From Planctomyces sp. SH-PL14 (GTDB lineage Bacteria; Planctomycetota; Planctomycetia; Planctomycetales; Planctomycetaceae): DNA of 64,000 bases. The stretch covers positions 1,798,001-1,862,000 of the forward strand of contig NZ_CP011270.1 in assembly GCF_001610835.1 (NCBI RefSeq), written 5' to 3'. This document shows, in pieces, positions 41,169-51,731 of this stretch. The position numbers were made by a program, and so were the translations under genes. The stretch's first letter is position 1; the number at the start of each line of letters is the position of its first letter. The notes under the pieces are model-generated. The model ran no database searches, had not been told where the DNA came from, and saw only the letters and a program-made list of their open reading frames with translations.

Positions 41169-42004
41169 CAGGCCGCCTCCTGCTGGGACCGGCTGGCGAC
41201 GATCTCCGCGACGATCGACTGCAGCCGGAGCTGGTCCTGCAGCGTCTGCTCGGGAGTCCTTCGGGCCAGGGAATGCTCGAAGGCCCGGACTGCCGAGACC
41301 GACGCCCAGAAATCATCCCGCTGGCTCCGCGCCAGCTCGACTTCGCCGAGCCCCTTGTGGAACGCCCGCGAGAGGATGACCGATTGCGATCCGAGGCGGA
41401 CATGCTCGCCGAGGACCAGGTCGCCGGGGAGCGTCCCTTCCCCCATGCGGGCGATGCCGCCGAAGCCGAACCGAAGCCCGGCCTGCTGGACGACGTCCGA
41501 GATCCGGTCGACCGTGCCGTTCGCCAGGAGCTCGAACATGAACTTGAGTCCGAGGCTCAGATGCAGGTCGTTGAGTCCCAGGAATACCTCGTGAAGGCCC
41601 GGCACCCGGACCACGCGGCGGATGTCCCCCGCCGCCTCCCGGGTCTCGACAAGCGGAATGATCCCGACCCGGCCGTTCACGATCTTCGAGAACCGCGCGA
41701 GCTCGTCGGCGCTGCGGAACATCGGGAGCATCAGGAAGTCCGCCCCCGCCTCGATCGCGCCGTCGACCTCCCGATCCGACCCGGTATGCAGCGGGTTGAG
41801 CCGGACCATCAGCTCCGCCTTCGGAACGGCGGTCCGGACCGAAGCGACGTCGTTCAGCGTATGGTCGCTGATGACGGTGTTGAGATTCCCCTGCCGCTCG
41901 TGTTTTCCCAGGATCTCCATGTCGACGAAGATCCGCTGCACGCCACAGGCATGGACATGCCGGGCGACGGACGGGTGCTTCGTGATGAGCATCAGGGTGA
42001 GCAT
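41168..42004 (-). CDS. HpcH/HpaI aldolase/citrate lyase family protein
   Basis: 278 aa TIM-barrel of the class II pyruvate/HpcH aldolase superfamily. Motifs: RIFVDMEILGKHER near the N-terminus, IEAGADFLMLPMFRS, GIIPLVET with the metal-ligand Glu, EVFLGLNDLHLSLG with the second acidic ligand. The product is unknown; in a glycan cluster it could form or cleave a keto-sugar carbon bond with pyruvate. Tight spacing with its neighbours shows it belongs to the cluster. Confidence 0.85.
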   Translation of the reverse strand: MLTLMLITKHPSVARHVHACGVQRIFVDMEILGKHERQGNLNTVISDHTLNDVASVRTAVPKAELMVRLNPLHTGSDREVDGAIEAGADFLMLPMFRSADELARFSKIVNGRVGIIPLVETREAAGDIRRVVRVPGLHEVFLGLNDLHLSLGLKFMFELLANGTVDRISDVVQQAGLRFGFGGIARMGEGTLPGDLVLGEHVRLGSQSVILSRAFHKGLGEVELARSQRDDFWASVSAVRAFEHSLARRTPEQTLQDQLRLQSIVAEIVASRSQQEAA

Positions 42005-42101
42005 GGCGGGCAGGTTAGGCGGGGCTGGGGGGGGCGGGGGAGCGGGCGGATCGAGGAGGCAGGATTCCGGATCGAGGCCGGAGGGGGGAGAGGCCGAGGG
42101 C

Positions 42102-43283
42102 TTACGCGGCCTGCCGCTCGGCGGCGCTCGCCGCGAGGCGGGCGCTGCTGGGGATGTTGATGACTTCTTTCTGGAGCGACCGGGCGACGGTCAGGTCCAT
42201 CTGGGGATGCCCCTGGTACATCGGCAGGTCCGGAAGCAGGTCCCAGACCGGGCGGGTCATGAGCCCCGATTCGTGGCTCGTCGCCAGGACGTGGTCGCGG
42301 ACCACCTTGCCGCCGGGGACCAGGAGGGCGTTGAGCCAGTAGTTGCTCTCGCCGAACTGCGGCTCGATGAAGAACTTCGCGTCGTTGCAACCGGCGAACG
42401 CCGATGCGAACTGGAGAGCGAGAGCCCGCTTGCGGGCCCGCATCTCCGGCAGCCGCTCGAGCTGGGCGCACCCGAGAGCGGCGTTCAGGTTTGGCATCCG
42501 GTAGTTGAACCCGACCTCGTCGTGGACGTACTCCCAGCGGTGGGCCCGCTTGGCGGTCGTCGTCAGGTGCTTCGCCCGGTCGGCGAGGGCGTCGTCGTTC
42601 GTCAGGATCGCCCCGCCGCCGCCGGTCGTGATGATCTTGTTTCCGTTGAAGCTCAGGGCCCCGACCCGGCCGATCGTCCCGGTGTGCCGCTGCTTGTAGT
42701 ACGTCCCGAGCGACTCGGCGGCGTCCTCGACCAGAGCGATCTTGAACCGCTCGCAGACTTCGACGAGCGGATCGAGGTCGACCGGATGGCCGAGCGTGTG
42801 CATCGGAATGACCGCCCGGATCCGCCGGCGGCTGAGCCGGTTCCAGGCGACGCCGTTCCGCAGCGTGACGATCTTCCGCAGGTAGCCGTCGAGCTTCCGC
42901 GGATCGAGGCCGAGCGTGTACCGCTCCGAGTCGACGAAGTGCGGAATCGCCTGGCAGTAGGAGATCGCGTTGGCGGTGGCGACGAAGCTCAGGGCGGGGC
43001 AGAGGACTTCGTCCCCCGGCTGGACGTCGCACAGCTTGAGGCTGATGTGCAGGGCGGCGGTCCCGTTGACGACCGCCACGGCCCGCTTGGCCCCGGTGTA
43101 CTCGGCGAGCATCGACTCGAAGCGATCGACATATTTGCCGACCGAGGAGACCCATCCCGACTGGACGCAGTCGGAGACGTACTCTTTCTCGCGTCCCTGG
43201 AATTCCGGTTCATGGAGAGCGACCTGAGCCGCATCTCCCACGACGAGCCTGAGGCGGCGAACGATGTCCTGTGCGGCGTCCAT
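42102..43283 (-). CDS. DegT/DnrJ/EryC1 aminotransferase, LegC-like
   Basis: 393 aa PLP-dependent sugar aminotransferase, aspartate aminotransferase fold. The motifs VNGTAALHISL, the PLP-contact EDAAESLG and the Schiff-base Lys in SFNGNKIITTGGGG fit the LegC group, which aminates a nucleotide 4-keto-6-deoxy-GlcNAc. The ATG at 43283 has GGAAAGG 9 nt upstream; the ATG at 43292 would sit directly on that site. It follows the LegB-like dehydratase, its expected substrate supplier. Confidence 0.88.
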   Translation of the reverse strand: MDAAQDIVRRLRLVVGDAAQVALHEPEFQGREKEYVSDCVQSGWVSSVGKYVDRFESMLAEYTGAKRAVAVVNGTAALHISLKLCDVQPGDEVLCPALSFVATANAISYCQAIPHFVDSERYTLGLDPRKLDGYLRKIVTLRNGVAWNRLSRRRIRAVIPMHTLGHPVDLDPLVEVCERFKIALVEDAAESLGTYYKQRHTGTIGRVGALSFNGNKIITTGGGGAILTNDDALADRAKHLTTTAKRAHRWEYVHDEVGFNYRMPNLNAALGCAQLERLPEMRARKRALALQFASAFAGCNDAKFFIEPQFGESNYWLNALLVPGGKVVRDHVLATSHESGLMTRPVWDLLPDLPMYQGHPQMDLTVARSLQKEVINIPSSARLAASAAERQAA

Positions 43284-43334
43284 TCCCAGCATCCTTTCCG
43301 GGTCGGGCCAGTCGGCGGCAATCCGCGTTCCGCT

Positions 43335-44318
43335 CTAAACGGTGTACTGTCCCGGGCGATACCGATCGAGGTGCGCGCGCATCCACTCGATCGTCTTGAG
43401 GAGTCCTTCGTCGAACGAGACCTCCGGGGTCCAGCCCAGGAGCGTCCGCGCGAGTGTGTTGTCTGCGAGCAGCCGGTTGACTTCGCTCTTCTCGGGGCGG
43501 AGCCGCTGCTCTTCCGTCACGATCGGGACGTCCCGCCCGACGAGCCGGATGATCGATTTCGCCAGTTCGCCGACGCTGATCTCCTGGTTCGAGCCCAGGT
43601 TGATCGTCCGTCCCTCGACCCCCGGGACCGAGGCCCCCTTGAGGAATCCGGCGACAGTGTTGGCGACGTAGTTCAGGTCCCGCGTCGGGGTCAGGCTCCC
43701 GAGCCGGACTTCGCTCCCGCTGAGGGCCTGCGTGATGATCGTGGGGATGACCGCCCGGGTCGACTGCCGGGGGCCGTAGGTGTTGAACGGGCGGATCGTC
43801 ACGACCGGCAGGTCGAACGAGCGGTAGTAGGACTCGACGAGCTTGTCGGCCCCGATCTTGGTCGCGGAGTACGGGGACTGCCCCTGGAGGGGATGCTCCT
43901 CGTCGATTGGGACCCGCAGCGCGGTCCCGTAGACCTCGCTCGTCGACGTGTGGACGACCCGCGGGGTCTTAAGCAGCCGGGCCGCTTCGAGAACGTTGAG
44001 CGTTCCGTCGATGTTCGTCCGGACGTAGGAATCGGGAGCGTGGTACGAGTAGGGGATCGCAATGAGAGCGGCGAGGTGCAGGACGACGTCGCAGCCCTCC
44101 ATCGCCCGGCGGACGTTCCCGCTGTCGCGGATGTCCCCGGCGAAGACGTCCATTTCCTTGCTGAGCGGAGAGTCGTCGAGCCAGCCCCAGCGGCCGGCCG
44201 AGCCGTAGCGGACCATCGCCCGGACGCGGGCCCCTTCACGGACGAGGCGCTCCGCGAGATGGCTGCCGATGAACCCGCCGGCGCCGGTGACGAGCACGCT
44301 CTTTCCCTGCCAGCTCAT
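43335..44318 (-). CDS. NAD-dependent sugar 4,6-dehydratase/epimerase, LegB-like
   Basis: 327 aa extended SDR. It has an N-terminal GxxGxxG (VTGAGGFIGSHLAE), a TSTSEVYGTA serine region and active-site Tyr and Lys in SPYSATKIGADKLVESY, then RPFNTYGPRQSTRAVIPT. This resembles nucleotide-GlcNAc 4,6-dehydratases of the LegB type. The ATG at 44318 is chosen because its ATGA overlaps the preceding gene's stop by 4 nt; the ATG at 44327 would give three more residues. Substrate (UDP- or GDP-linked) is inferred from the neighbouring nucleotidyltransferase, not seen. Confidence 0.88.
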   Translation of the reverse strand: MSWQGKSVLVTGAGGFIGSHLAERLVREGARVRAMVRYGSAGRWGWLDDSPLSKEMDVFAGDIRDSGNVRRAMEGCDVVLHLAALIAIPYSYHAPDSYVRTNIDGTLNVLEAARLLKTPRVVHTSTSEVYGTALRVPIDEEHPLQGQSPYSATKIGADKLVESYYRSFDLPVVTIRPFNTYGPRQSTRAVIPTIITQALSGSEVRLGSLTPTRDLNYVANTVAGFLKGASVPGVEGRTINLGSNQEISVGELAKSIIRLVGRDVPIVTEEQRLRPEKSEVNRLLADNTLARTLLGWTPEVSFDEGLLKTIEWMRAHLDRYRPGQYTV

Positions 44319-45385
44319 GCCGCCCATCCCAGGCTCTGGACGTCCCGCTGCGCCCGTTGAAAGTCCTCGATCTGGCCGATATCGAGCCAGTATTCCACCA
44401 CCGGGAAGGTCACCACCTTGCGGCCCTCCTCCAGCAGCGCGCCGATCAGGTCCGTCATGTCGAACCGCCGGTCGGCCGGAATGTATCTCTTCACATCCGG
44501 TTCGAGAAGATAGATCCCCGCGTTGACGAGGAACTCGTATTTCGGCTTCTCGCGAAGGGCCCGGACGACCCCCTGTTCCGCCTGGACGACCCCGTAGGGG
44601 ACCTTGAATTCGTACTGCCGGACCCCGACGGTCAGGGCCGCCTCATGCTCGCGGTGGAACCGGACGAGTTCCTGGAAGTCGACCCCGGTCAGGATGTCGC
44701 CGTTCATCACGAGCAGCGGTTCGTCGCTCTCGGGAAGGAGCGACAGGGCCCCGGCGGTCCCGAGCGGCTTTTCCTCGGCGACGTAGTTGATCCGCACGCC
44801 GAAGTCGCTGCCGTCGCCGAAGTGGTCGTGGATCTTCTCCGGGAGGTAGTGCGTCGTCAGGCTGACGTTCCGGATCCCGCTCTTGCGGAGCCGTTCGACC
44901 GTCCGCTGAAGCAATGGCTGTCCGCCGATATTGAGCATCGGCTTCGGTGTTTCGTCGGTCAGGGGGCGAAGCCGGGTCCCGAAGCCCCCCGCCATGATGA
45001 CCGCCGAGACCGGGATCTCCGGCGTCGTTTCGAGTTCTTCGCGGATCGCCAGCCGGACAAGCCGCCCGCCCCGGTCGAGGACCGGGACATGCCGGATCTC
45101 ATGGTGGGCCATGAGTTCTTCGAGCTCGGCGTCCGAGGCTTCGGCGGGAGCGGTGATCGGTTTGCGGGCGTTCGGGGGCCGCCGGACGATGAGGGACGTG
45201 ACCGGCGAGTCGAGACCGACGCCGGCGAGGATCGCGCGGCGGATGTCGCCGTCGGTGATCGTCGTCACGAGTCGTTCGAACTCATCCGTGACCAGCGCGA
45301 TCCCTTTCCCCGACCGGTCGATCGCCGTCATGGCGTCGCGGATCGTGGCGGATTCGTCGATCAGAAACCTGGTCAGATCATCCAT
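44315..45385 (-). CDS. Sugar-phosphate nucleotidyltransferase with N-terminal CBS pair
   Basis: 356 aa. Two CBS domains (about 1-120; DAMTAIDRSGKGIALVTD and HHEIRHVPVLDRGGRLV) precede a nucleotidyltransferase domain opening with VIMAGGFGTRLRPLTDETPK. The architecture is that of PtmE, the glucosamine-1-phosphate guanylyltransferase of GDP-linked legionaminate synthesis in Campylobacter, and of related mannose-1-phosphate guanylyltransferase-like proteins. The CBS pair may sense adenosine nucleotides. Start at the ATG 45385; the frame to 45430 adds 15 residues. The 156 nt upstream hold the cluster's internal gap; I see no clear promoter there. Confidence 0.88.
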   Translation of the reverse strand: MDDLTRFLIDESATIRDAMTAIDRSGKGIALVTDEFERLVTTITDGDIRRAILAGVGLDSPVTSLIVRRPPNARKPITAPAEASDAELEELMAHHEIRHVPVLDRGGRLVRLAIREELETTPEIPVSAVIMAGGFGTRLRPLTDETPKPMLNIGGQPLLQRTVERLRKSGIRNVSLTTHYLPEKIHDHFGDGSDFGVRINYVAEEKPLGTAGALSLLPESDEPLLVMNGDILTGVDFQELVRFHREHEAALTVGVRQYEFKVPYGVVQAEQGVVRALREKPKYEFLVNAGIYLLEPDVKRYIPADRRFDMTDLIGALLEEGRKVVTFPVVEYWLDIGQIEDFQRAQRDVQSLGWAA

Positions 45386-45541
45386 GATCGGAGCCGAACG
45401 CGATGAGAAAGGCCTCTTTCCACGGCCCATCAGACCTGAGCGCCTCTCATCTCACGGTGCAGCGTAGCCGCAAAGGGGGAACGGAGGCGAGATCACTCCA
45501 CAGGGATTTGGGGCAGACTAGGAGACCTGGGCAAAGTGCCG

Positions 45542-46699
45542 TCAGGCCGCTCGGCGCACGGGAGCCGCCGGAAGAGCCACTGTCTCCGCAGCCCGGGTCG
45601 GAGCCGGCCAGAGTTGCTCCGTGATTCGCTTCCCGACCCGGATCATCGGCACCTCGAGCCAGCGGTAGCTGCACCGTCCCACCGCGATCGTGGCGAGAGC
45701 CGAACCGACCACGAGGCTGCCCCGCCAGTCCCCGGGAACGAGCCGCTGGAGCACGGTGAACACGAGGAAATGGCTCAGGTAGATGGAGTAACTCCACTCG
45801 CCGAGGCGCTCCAGCACGGGAGAGAGAAAGCTCCGGCCTGCCGGTCGCCGAGCCACAGCGGCGCAGCCTCCGACCGTTACGAGGAGCAGGGCTCCCCGCC
45901 GCCAACCGGTGACAAGATCGACGTCCGGCACTCCCAGGCTCAGGGCCGCAAAGAGCCCGAGGGCCAGAACGATCCACGCGGAGTTCGCCGCTCGATTCGC
46001 CTGCGGTCCCTGCGAAGTCCCGCGGACCAGCAGCATTCCGGCGACAAACAGAAGAAGGTGATTGGCGACGCTGGCGTAACAGGCGGACTGAGACGCGAAG
46101 TTCAGGAGCGGGTCGAGCAGCACGAACGCGAAGACCGCCGCCGGAACCGCCGAGCCCGCGAGGAGAAGCGGTCGCCAGGTGTCCCGCCGCGTCATCAGCC
46201 ACATCAGCGGGGGAAAGAGCAGGTAGAACACCATCTCGATCCCGATCGACCACCCGGCAATCACCAGACTCTGCGTCGGATCGACGAGGCCGAACAGCAG
46301 CGACAGGTTTCCCACAACCTCCGCCAGCGACGGCATCGCGACGCCCGGCGTATGAAGGACATGAACGGCCGCCCATTTCAGCACGAGCGTCGCGGCCAGC
46401 ACGGCATAGAACAGTGGGGCGATCCGGAAGAACCGCCGCACAAAAAACGTCCCGACCGTCCGCGGCCGCGAAAAATCGGTCCGCTCGTAAACGAACGCGA
46501 GACTCATCCCGCTGATGACGAAGAACGCCTCGACAGCGTAGAAGGCGACCGCGGAAAGCAGGCCGGAGAACCGGGGGCCGACATCAATCCCTGCCCACAC
46601 CGTGTAGTGATAGAGCATCACCGAACAGGCCAGGATCCCCCGCAGCCCGTCGATCCCGTGGAGCCGCGGGGCAGGCGGGGCAAGGACGGATGTCTGCAT
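45542..46699 (-). CDS. Acyltransferase family 3 (OafA/YrhL-like) membrane protein
   Basis: 385 aa, about ten membrane helices. It opens with the family signature [19 protein letters not shown] (catalytic-region His after the first helix) and contains [20 protein letters not shown] with the [11 protein letters not shown] stretch. Such proteins O-acetylate or otherwise acylate cell-surface glycans, using an acyl donor from the cytoplasm. First gene of the cluster on the minus strand; divergent from pyrD, with 160 nt between them in which no clear promoter boxes were found. Confidence 0.88.
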   Translation of the reverse strand: MQTSVLAPPAPRLHGIDGLRGILACSVMLYHYTVWAGIDVGPRFSGLLSAVAFYAVEAFFVISGMSLAFVYERTDFSRPRTVGTFFVRRFFRIAPLFYAVLAATLVLKWAAVHVLHTPGVAMPSLAEVVGNLSLLFGLVDPTQSLVIAGWSIGIEMVFYLLFPPLMWLMTRRDTWRPLLLAGSAVPAAVFAFVLLDPLLNFASQSACYASVANHLLLFVAGMLLVRGTSQGPQANRAANSAWIVLALGLFAALSLGVPDVDLVTGWRRGALLLVTVGGCAAVARRPAGRSFLSPVLERLGEWSYSIYLSHFLVFTVLQRLVPGDWRGSLVVGSALATIAVGRCSYRWLEVPMIRVGKRITEQLWPAPTRAAETVALPAAPVRRAA

Positions 46700-46859
46700 G
46701 GAGGAGCCCTGCCGCGAGGAATCGAACAGCCGGCGAACGCTATCGGCCCAGTTTCGGTCGGGTCAATCCGAATCCGCGGCGGCCGATCGGCTGACAGGGG
46801 CCGGCAAATCCCCGATACTTCGCTCCCTCTCCGTTTCCCGTTGCCGCCGAAGCCCCTCC

Positions 46860-47807
46860 ATGCCGGACCTGTCCGTCACCCTCAACCGCCTCCGTCTGAA
46901 AAACCCGATCCTGGTCGCCTCGGGAACCTTCGGCTACGCCCGCGAAATGCAGGCCTTCGTCGACTTCCGCAAGCTCGGCGGGATCATCCCCAAGACCGTG
47001 ACGCCCCATCCGCGGGCGGGCAATCCCCCGCCGCGGACGGTCGAGACCTCGTCGGGAATGCTGAACGCGATCGGCCTCGACAACGACGGGATCGAGACCT
47101 TCATCACGAAGCACGTCGACTACCTGACGTCGCTCGGGACGGCGATCATCGCCAACATCGCGGGGACGAACGTCGATGACTTCGCGCGGATGGCGGAGCG
47201 GCTGACGCAGTGCCCAGGCCTGGCGGCGGTGGAGCTCAATATCTCGTGCCCGAACGTGAGCTGCGGGGTCGACCTGGCCCAGAACCCGGACGCGGCGTTC
47301 GCCGTCGTGGCGGCCGCCCGAAAGGCGTGCGACTTCCCGATCATCGCCAAGCTCACGCCGAACGTGACCGACATCGTCTCGATCGCCCGGGCGGTCCATG
47401 CGGCGGGGGCGGATGCGGTCTCGTGCGTGAACACGTTCCAGGGAATGGCGATCGACTGGCGGCGGCGGAAGCCGATCCTCGGAAACACGATCGGCGGTCT
47501 CAGCGGGCCGGCGATCAAGCCGCTCGCCCTGCGGTGCGTGTGGCAGGTGGCGAAGGCGGTCCCGATTCCGATCATCGGTGTCGGCGGGATTGCGACGATC
47601 GACGACGTGATGGAGTTTCTCGTCGCCGGGGCGACGGCGGTGCAGATCGGGACGGCCAACTTCTATAACCCGGCCGGCTCGGGTCAGCTCGTCGATCAGC
47701 TCGACAAGACGCTCGCCGACCTTGGCGTCGAGCGGGTCACGGACATTGTCGCCACGCTCCAGGACGGCCGCCCGTTCGCCTGCCAGCCGGCGGCGGCGAA
47801 CCCGTGA
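46860..47807 (+). CDS. pyrD: Dihydroorotate dehydrogenase, class 1B-like
   Basis: FMN enzyme of pyrimidine synthesis, 315 aa, cytoplasmic. Motifs: [33 protein letters not shown], the catalytic Cys in [22 protein letters not shown] and the FMN phosphate-binding [12 protein letters not shown] and [13 protein letters not shown]. The sequence is closest in pattern to PyrDB, which needs PyrK as electron-transfer partner, but no pyrK is nearby. Start at the ATG 46860; the frame extends to 46698 without homology. Confidence 0.93.
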   Translation: MPDLSVTLNRLRLKNPILVASGTFGYAREMQAFVDFRKLGGIIPKTVTPHPRAGNPPPRTVETSSGMLNAIGLDNDGIETFITKHVDYLTSLGTAIIANIAGTNVDDFARMAERLTQCPGLAAVELNISCPNVSCGVDLAQNPDAAFAVVAAARKACDFPIIAKLTPNVTDIVSIARAVHAAGADAVSCVNTFQGMAIDWRRRKPILGNTIGGLSGPAIKPLALRCVWQVAKAVPIPIIGVGGIATIDDVMEFLVAGATAVQIGTANFYNPAGSGQLVDQLDKTLADLGVERVTDIVATLQDGRPFACQPAAANP

Positions 47808-47866
47808 TCTGTGGCCCCTTCCGTATCGATTGAGGCACAGGGTGTGTTTTGCGCGGGGGCAGATGG

Positions 47867-48205
47867 GCTCAAACCGCGTCCTTGCCGGCACGACTTTGTC
47901 ACCTCAAACCCAACGTGCCACGGCAGCCTGGGGTCAAGGGGGCCACGCCCCCTTGCCGCCGGAGGCACTTCCATGAGGAACCGTGGTAAGCAACGGATGT
48001 CCCCTTTGTGGCACCCGCTATGAGAACTCCTGCACACCACACCGCTCGCTTTGTAATCCCCGCGGGTTGGTGAGGGGGGCATACGGCACTGTGTCCGCGC
48101 TTGGACACGTACTCCTTCAGACAGTTCTCGACGGCCAGACCTCCGGCGGGCAAGAGGGCTTCGCCCCCTTGCATCCCCCACCAGGGGTACCCCCTGGACC
48201 CCGGT
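47867..48205 (+). repeat. R-element copy R7
   Basis: Plus-orientation copy in the convergent gap between pyrD (59 nt) and ftsH (100 nt). Hairpin A is the common CAC-loop form. Hairpin B has a TTC loop inside GGGC/GCCC, that is a GCTTCG-type tetraloop context. The internal GTGTCC/GGACAC stem around GCGCTT is perfect. One of the best preserved copies. Confidence 0.88.
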
Positions 48206-48305
48206 TCTTGGGCTGGTAAGGCGGGGGGACGTAGATGCCGTCTCCACGGCTCACAAACGACTGCGCAAGACTCAGTCGCCACAAGCACATAGGGCCACTG
48301 CCAAC

Positions 48306-50264
48306 CTAAACGTCCTGCGACTTCGTGATGTGAGCACTCGACGAGCGCGGAGTCGCCGGACCAATGAGGTTCGTGATCTCGTCGGTGTCGATCAGCTCCT
48401 TGTCGAGGAGCGCCTCGGCCAGCTTGTCGAGCTTCTCACGGTTCTCAGCGAGCAGCGACGACGCCTGACGCTGCGCTGTCGTCAGGAACTTCTGGATCTC
48501 CTGATCAATGACGTGCGCCGTCGCCTCGCTGAACTGCCGGTGCTCGTGGATCTCCTTGCCAAGGAACGGATGCTCCTCGCCATCACGGAACGCTGCCGGC
48601 CCGATGACGTCGCTCATCCCCCAGTAGGCGATCATCCGCCGGGCAATCCCCGTGGCCCGCCGCAGGTCGTCTTCGGCCCCCGCGGTGAACTCGTCGAAGA
48701 CCAGCTTTTCAGCCGCCCGCCCGCCGAGATAGACCGCCAGCTGCGAGCGGAGCTGCCGCTCGCCGATGCTCATCCGCTCGTCCTGCGGAAGGAACTGCGT
48801 CACGCCGAGCGCCCGGCCGCGGGGAACGATCGTCACCTTATGAACCGGATCGACCTCCGGCAGGATCCAGGCCAGCAGAGCATGCCCCGCCTCGTGGTAG
48901 GCGGTCATCCGCCGCTCGTGCGGGTTGAGGACTTCTTCCCGGACGACCCCCATCAGGATCTTGTCCTGGGCCGCCTCGAAATCCTGGCTGTCGACGGCGC
49001 TCTTACCGTCGCGGGTCGCGTGCAGGGCCGCCTCGTTGACGAGGTTCTTGAGGTCCGCCCCCGCAAAGCCGATCGTCCCGGCCGCGATCTTGTCCAGCCG
49101 GACGTCCGGCGCAAGCGGAACCTTGCGGCTGTGGACCTTGAGGATCGCCTCACGGCCCTTCTTCGTCGGCCGGTCGACGGTGACATGCCGGTCGAAGCGG
49201 CCGGGGCGGAGGAGAGCGGGGTCGAGAACGTCGGGCCGGTTCGTCGCCGCGATGACGATGACCGCCTCGTTGGACTGAAAGCCGTCCATCTCCGAAAGGA
49301 TCTGGTTGAGCGTCTGCTCCCGCTCGTCATGTCCGCCGCCGAGCCCCGCCCCGCGGACACGGCCGACGGCATCGATCTCGTCGACGAAGATGATCGCCGG
49401 AGCCGCTTCCTTGGCGGTCCGGAACAGGTCGCGGACGCGGCTCGCCCCGACGCCGACAAACATCTGGATGAACTCGGAGCCGTTGATCGAGAAGAACGGC
49501 ACCCCCGCCTCGCCGGCGCAGGCCCGGGCCAGCAGGGTCTTGCCGGTCCCCGGAGGGCCGTTCAGCAGGACCCCCTTGGGAATCTGCGCACCGAGCCGCT
49601 GGAACTTGGAAGGGTCCTTGAGGAACTCGACCACCTCGGTCAGCTCCCGCTTGGCCTGCTCCATGCCGGCCACGTCGTCGAACGTCGTCTTCTGGTCGCT
49701 CGGGCGGAACCGCTTGGCCGGGCTGCGAATGAAGCCGCCGAGCATCCCCGACCCCATCGGGTCGGCCGAGCGGCGCATCATGTAAATCATCATGGCGATC
49801 AGCAGGAACGCCGGCAGCAGGTAGATGAACGCCTCGGTGACGTACCCCTTTTCCGGGGTCTTCACCGTGAGGTCGACCGCCGCCGCCTCCAGCCGGTCGA
49901 GGAGTTTGCGTTCCTCAACGAGCGGCAGCTCGGTCTGGAACTCGAGGGGGAGCTCCGCGGGGGCCGACGTATCCTCGGCCGCCGCCGGGTTCTTGGGCTT
50001 CGCCTTGAACTTGCCGGTGATGTGCAGGCCGGAGAGGGTGACGGTCTGGACGTTCTTCTTCTCGATCTGCTCCATGAAGACGCTGTAGGAGATCACGGTC
50101 GGCGGCCGGCCGGTGATGAACAGCGACACAATCACGACGATCAGCAGGCTGATCGTAAGCAGAAAAATGATCCGCGCCGGAAGAGGGGGCTGCGGGGGAG
50201 GGGCCTGGCGACCGGCGTTGTCACGCGAGTCCGGATTGGAGGGACGCTCGGTTGGATCAGACAT
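48306..50264 (-). CDS. ftsH: ATP-dependent zinc metalloprotease FtsH
   Basis: Membrane-anchored AAA+ protease, 652 aa. Two membrane helices (about 30-50 and 140-160) flank the periplasmic domain. The AAA domain has Walker A GPPGTGKT, Walker B IIFVDEID and the arginine-finger region [19 protein letters not shown]. The protease domain has the zinc site HEAGH and a third ligand region in [14 protein letters not shown]-like sequence. Start at the ATG 50264: the frame to 50417 adds basic, non-membrane sequence. The 102-bp stretch after its stop up to R7 shows no terminator. Confidence 0.95.
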   Translation of the reverse strand: MSDPTERPSNPDSRDNAGRQAPPPQPPLPARIIFLLTISLLIVVIVSLFITGRPPTVISYSVFMEQIEKKNVQTVTLSGLHITGKFKAKPKNPAAAEDTSAPAELPLEFQTELPLVEERKLLDRLEAAAVDLTVKTPEKGYVTEAFIYLLPAFLLIAMMIYMMRRSADPMGSGMLGGFIRSPAKRFRPSDQKTTFDDVAGMEQAKRELTEVVEFLKDPSKFQRLGAQIPKGVLLNGPPGTGKTLLARACAGEAGVPFFSINGSEFIQMFVGVGASRVRDLFRTAKEAAPAIIFVDEIDAVGRVRGAGLGGGHDEREQTLNQILSEMDGFQSNEAVIVIAATNRPDVLDPALLRPGRFDRHVTVDRPTKKGREAILKVHSRKVPLAPDVRLDKIAAGTIGFAGADLKNLVNEAALHATRDGKSAVDSQDFEAAQDKILMGVVREEVLNPHERRMTAYHEAGHALLAWILPEVDPVHKVTIVPRGRALGVTQFLPQDERMSIGERQLRSQLAVYLGGRAAEKLVFDEFTAGAEDDLRRATGIARRMIAYWGMSDVIGPAAFRDGEEHPFLGKEIHEHRQFSEATAHVIDQEIQKFLTTAQRQASSLLAENREKLDKLAEALLDKELIDTDEITNLIGPATPRSSSAHITKSQDV

Positions 50265-50283
50265 CGGTCGCTTTCGCAAATCT

Positions 50284-50346
50284 CCTGGGCGAGCCCAGAA
50301 AGCTACACGAGGGGGCCAAGTCCCGCAACCAGGGCATCCGCCCTGG
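50284..50346. other. Two short perfect stems in the ftsH/DUF1559 divergent gap
   Basis: CTGGGC-GA-GCCCAG (50284-50297) and CCAGGGC-ATCC-GCCCTGG (50329-50346), 20 and 65 nt upstream of the ftsH ATG on its strand. They may shape the ftsH leader RNA. The remaining 390 bp of this 471-bp gap hold only the promoter candidate described next; no ORF there is credible. Confidence 0.3.
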
Positions 50347-50604
50347 ACCCGGTAGGCCGGCAACCACGGGTTGCGCAAAGGAGACGCGTCGGCCCGGCGC
50401 GCCGTCTGAGCAGCCACCAGACCGCTGCCGCATTTTCAACTTGAACACGATCCCGCCTTGCACGGCTCGTGCCCGCTCCTTCCCGTGCCCCTGTTGCCAC
50501 CCCGTCCGCCGAAACGCCGGGCCTGGGAAATAGTCCCTGGCCACCAGCGATCATTCCCGCGACGCCTCGCCAGGCGATCCGAAGCTCCGCCACCGCCCCG
50601 TTCC

Positions 50605-50631
50605 TTGACAGTGCGAGTCTACCGGGATAAT
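50605..50631 (+). promoter_or_regulatory. Candidate sigma-70 promoter for the DUF1559 gene
   Basis: TTGACA at 50605-50610 and GATAAT at 50626-50631, spacer 15 nt, about 105 nt upstream of the ATG. The consensus match is good for the -35 box; the spacer is short by 2 nt. Confidence 0.45.
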
Positions 50632-50735
50632 CATTCAAACGGCTGCTTGATCGTTTTCCCCCGGGCAGCCTCCGCTTTGCTGCTTCCGTTCCGCCCGCCT
50701 CCTTGCCCCTCCTCCTCCCAGCTGAGACTCGAATT

Positions 50736-51704
50736 ATGCGCCGGCGTCATGGTTTCACGTTGATCGAACTGCTTGTGGTCATTGCCATCATCGCCGTCCT
50801 CGTGGCGATCCTCCTTCCCGCCGTCCAGCAGGCCCGCGAAGCCGCCCGCGCGACGCAGTGCAAGAACAACATGAAGCAGCTCGGCCTGGCGCTGCACAAC
50901 TACGAGGGGACGTTCGGCCTGTTCCCGCCCAGCAGTACCAGCGGCTTCGGTCGCGGGGTGTGGAACTACACGGGCGCCGCGAGCGACCGGGATCCGACAG
51001 TCCACCTCCACAGCTTCGCCAGCCTGATCCTGCCGAACCTCGACCAGACTGCGATCGCGAACCGGATCGACTACAACGTCTCCGCCCTGGCGGCCGGGGC
51101 GAACCGGGAGATGGCCACCAAGATCATTCCGGCGTACCGCTGCCCCAGCTACGCCGGCCCGTCGTTCTATAGCACCGACGCCCTGTACGCGAACAATACG
51201 ACCGCCTTCGGCGCCGCGACGCCGAACGTCTTCGCCCTCCGCAACTATGTCGCCGTCGGAGCGAAAACGGTCGTCGGCCTTTCCGGCGCGATCCCGGCCG
51301 AAGGGATCATGTTTCCGGGCTCCCGGACCCGGATCGCGGATATCACCGACGGCACGACGAACACGATCATTCTGGCCGAAACTAAAGAGGATAAGGCCGC
51401 GGTCTGGATCGATGGAACCTCGGGCTCGGTGGCGGCGCGGTTCTTCGATATGACGAACTCGCCGACCTTCGCCGGCCGCTCGGTGTCGATCAACTACCAG
51501 CCGTACTACTTCTACCCGCTTCCGGGATCGATCAACCAGAACTGGGGCCCGTCGAGCTACCACACCGGCGGAGCGACGCACCTCGTCGCCGACGGCTCGG
51601 TCCAGTTCCTCTCGGAGAACATCAACCCCGAGCTCTACGACGCCATGGTGACCAAGTCGAACGGCGGCCCCGAAACAGCCGCCGGCGTCAAGGTCCAGTG
51701 GTAA
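50736..51704 (+). CDS. DUF1559 domain, type II pseudopilin-like protein
   Basis: 322 aa member of the large planctomycete DUF1559 family. The N-terminal prepilin-like segment [20 protein letters not shown] has the peptidase cleavage context (F-T-L-I-E), followed by the family signature [20 protein letters not shown] and [12 protein letters not shown]. The C-terminus shows the H..G...DGSVQFLSE pattern ([16 protein letters not shown]). Probably a surface or secretion pseudopilin; exact role unknown. Singleton here. Convergent with the permease gene, 27 nt apart. Confidence 0.95.
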   Translation: MRRRHGFTLIELLVVIAIIAVLVAILLPAVQQAREAARATQCKNNMKQLGLALHNYEGTFGLFPPSSTSGFGRGVWNYTGAASDRDPTVHLHSFASLILPNLDQTAIANRIDYNVSALAAGANREMATKIIPAYRCPSYAGPSFYSTDALYANNTTAFGAATPNVFALRNYVAVGAKTVVGLSGAIPAEGIMFPGSRTRIADITDGTTNTIILAETKEDKAAVWIDGTSGSVAARFFDMTNSPTFAGRSVSINYQPYYFYPLPGSINQNWGPSSYHTGGATHLVADGSVQFLSENINPELYDAMVTKSNGGPETAAGVKVQW

Positions 51705-51731
51705 GCCCTTGCAAGGCGTGGCCGAGCCCGC

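Noticed and set aside
41622-44360. 912-codon plus-strand ORF across the sugar cluster
   Set aside because: Spans several well-defined minus-strand genes in antisense; no recognisable motif.
48330-50444. 704-codon ORF opposite ftsH
   Set aside because: Antisense shadow; FtsH motifs are unambiguous on the other strand.
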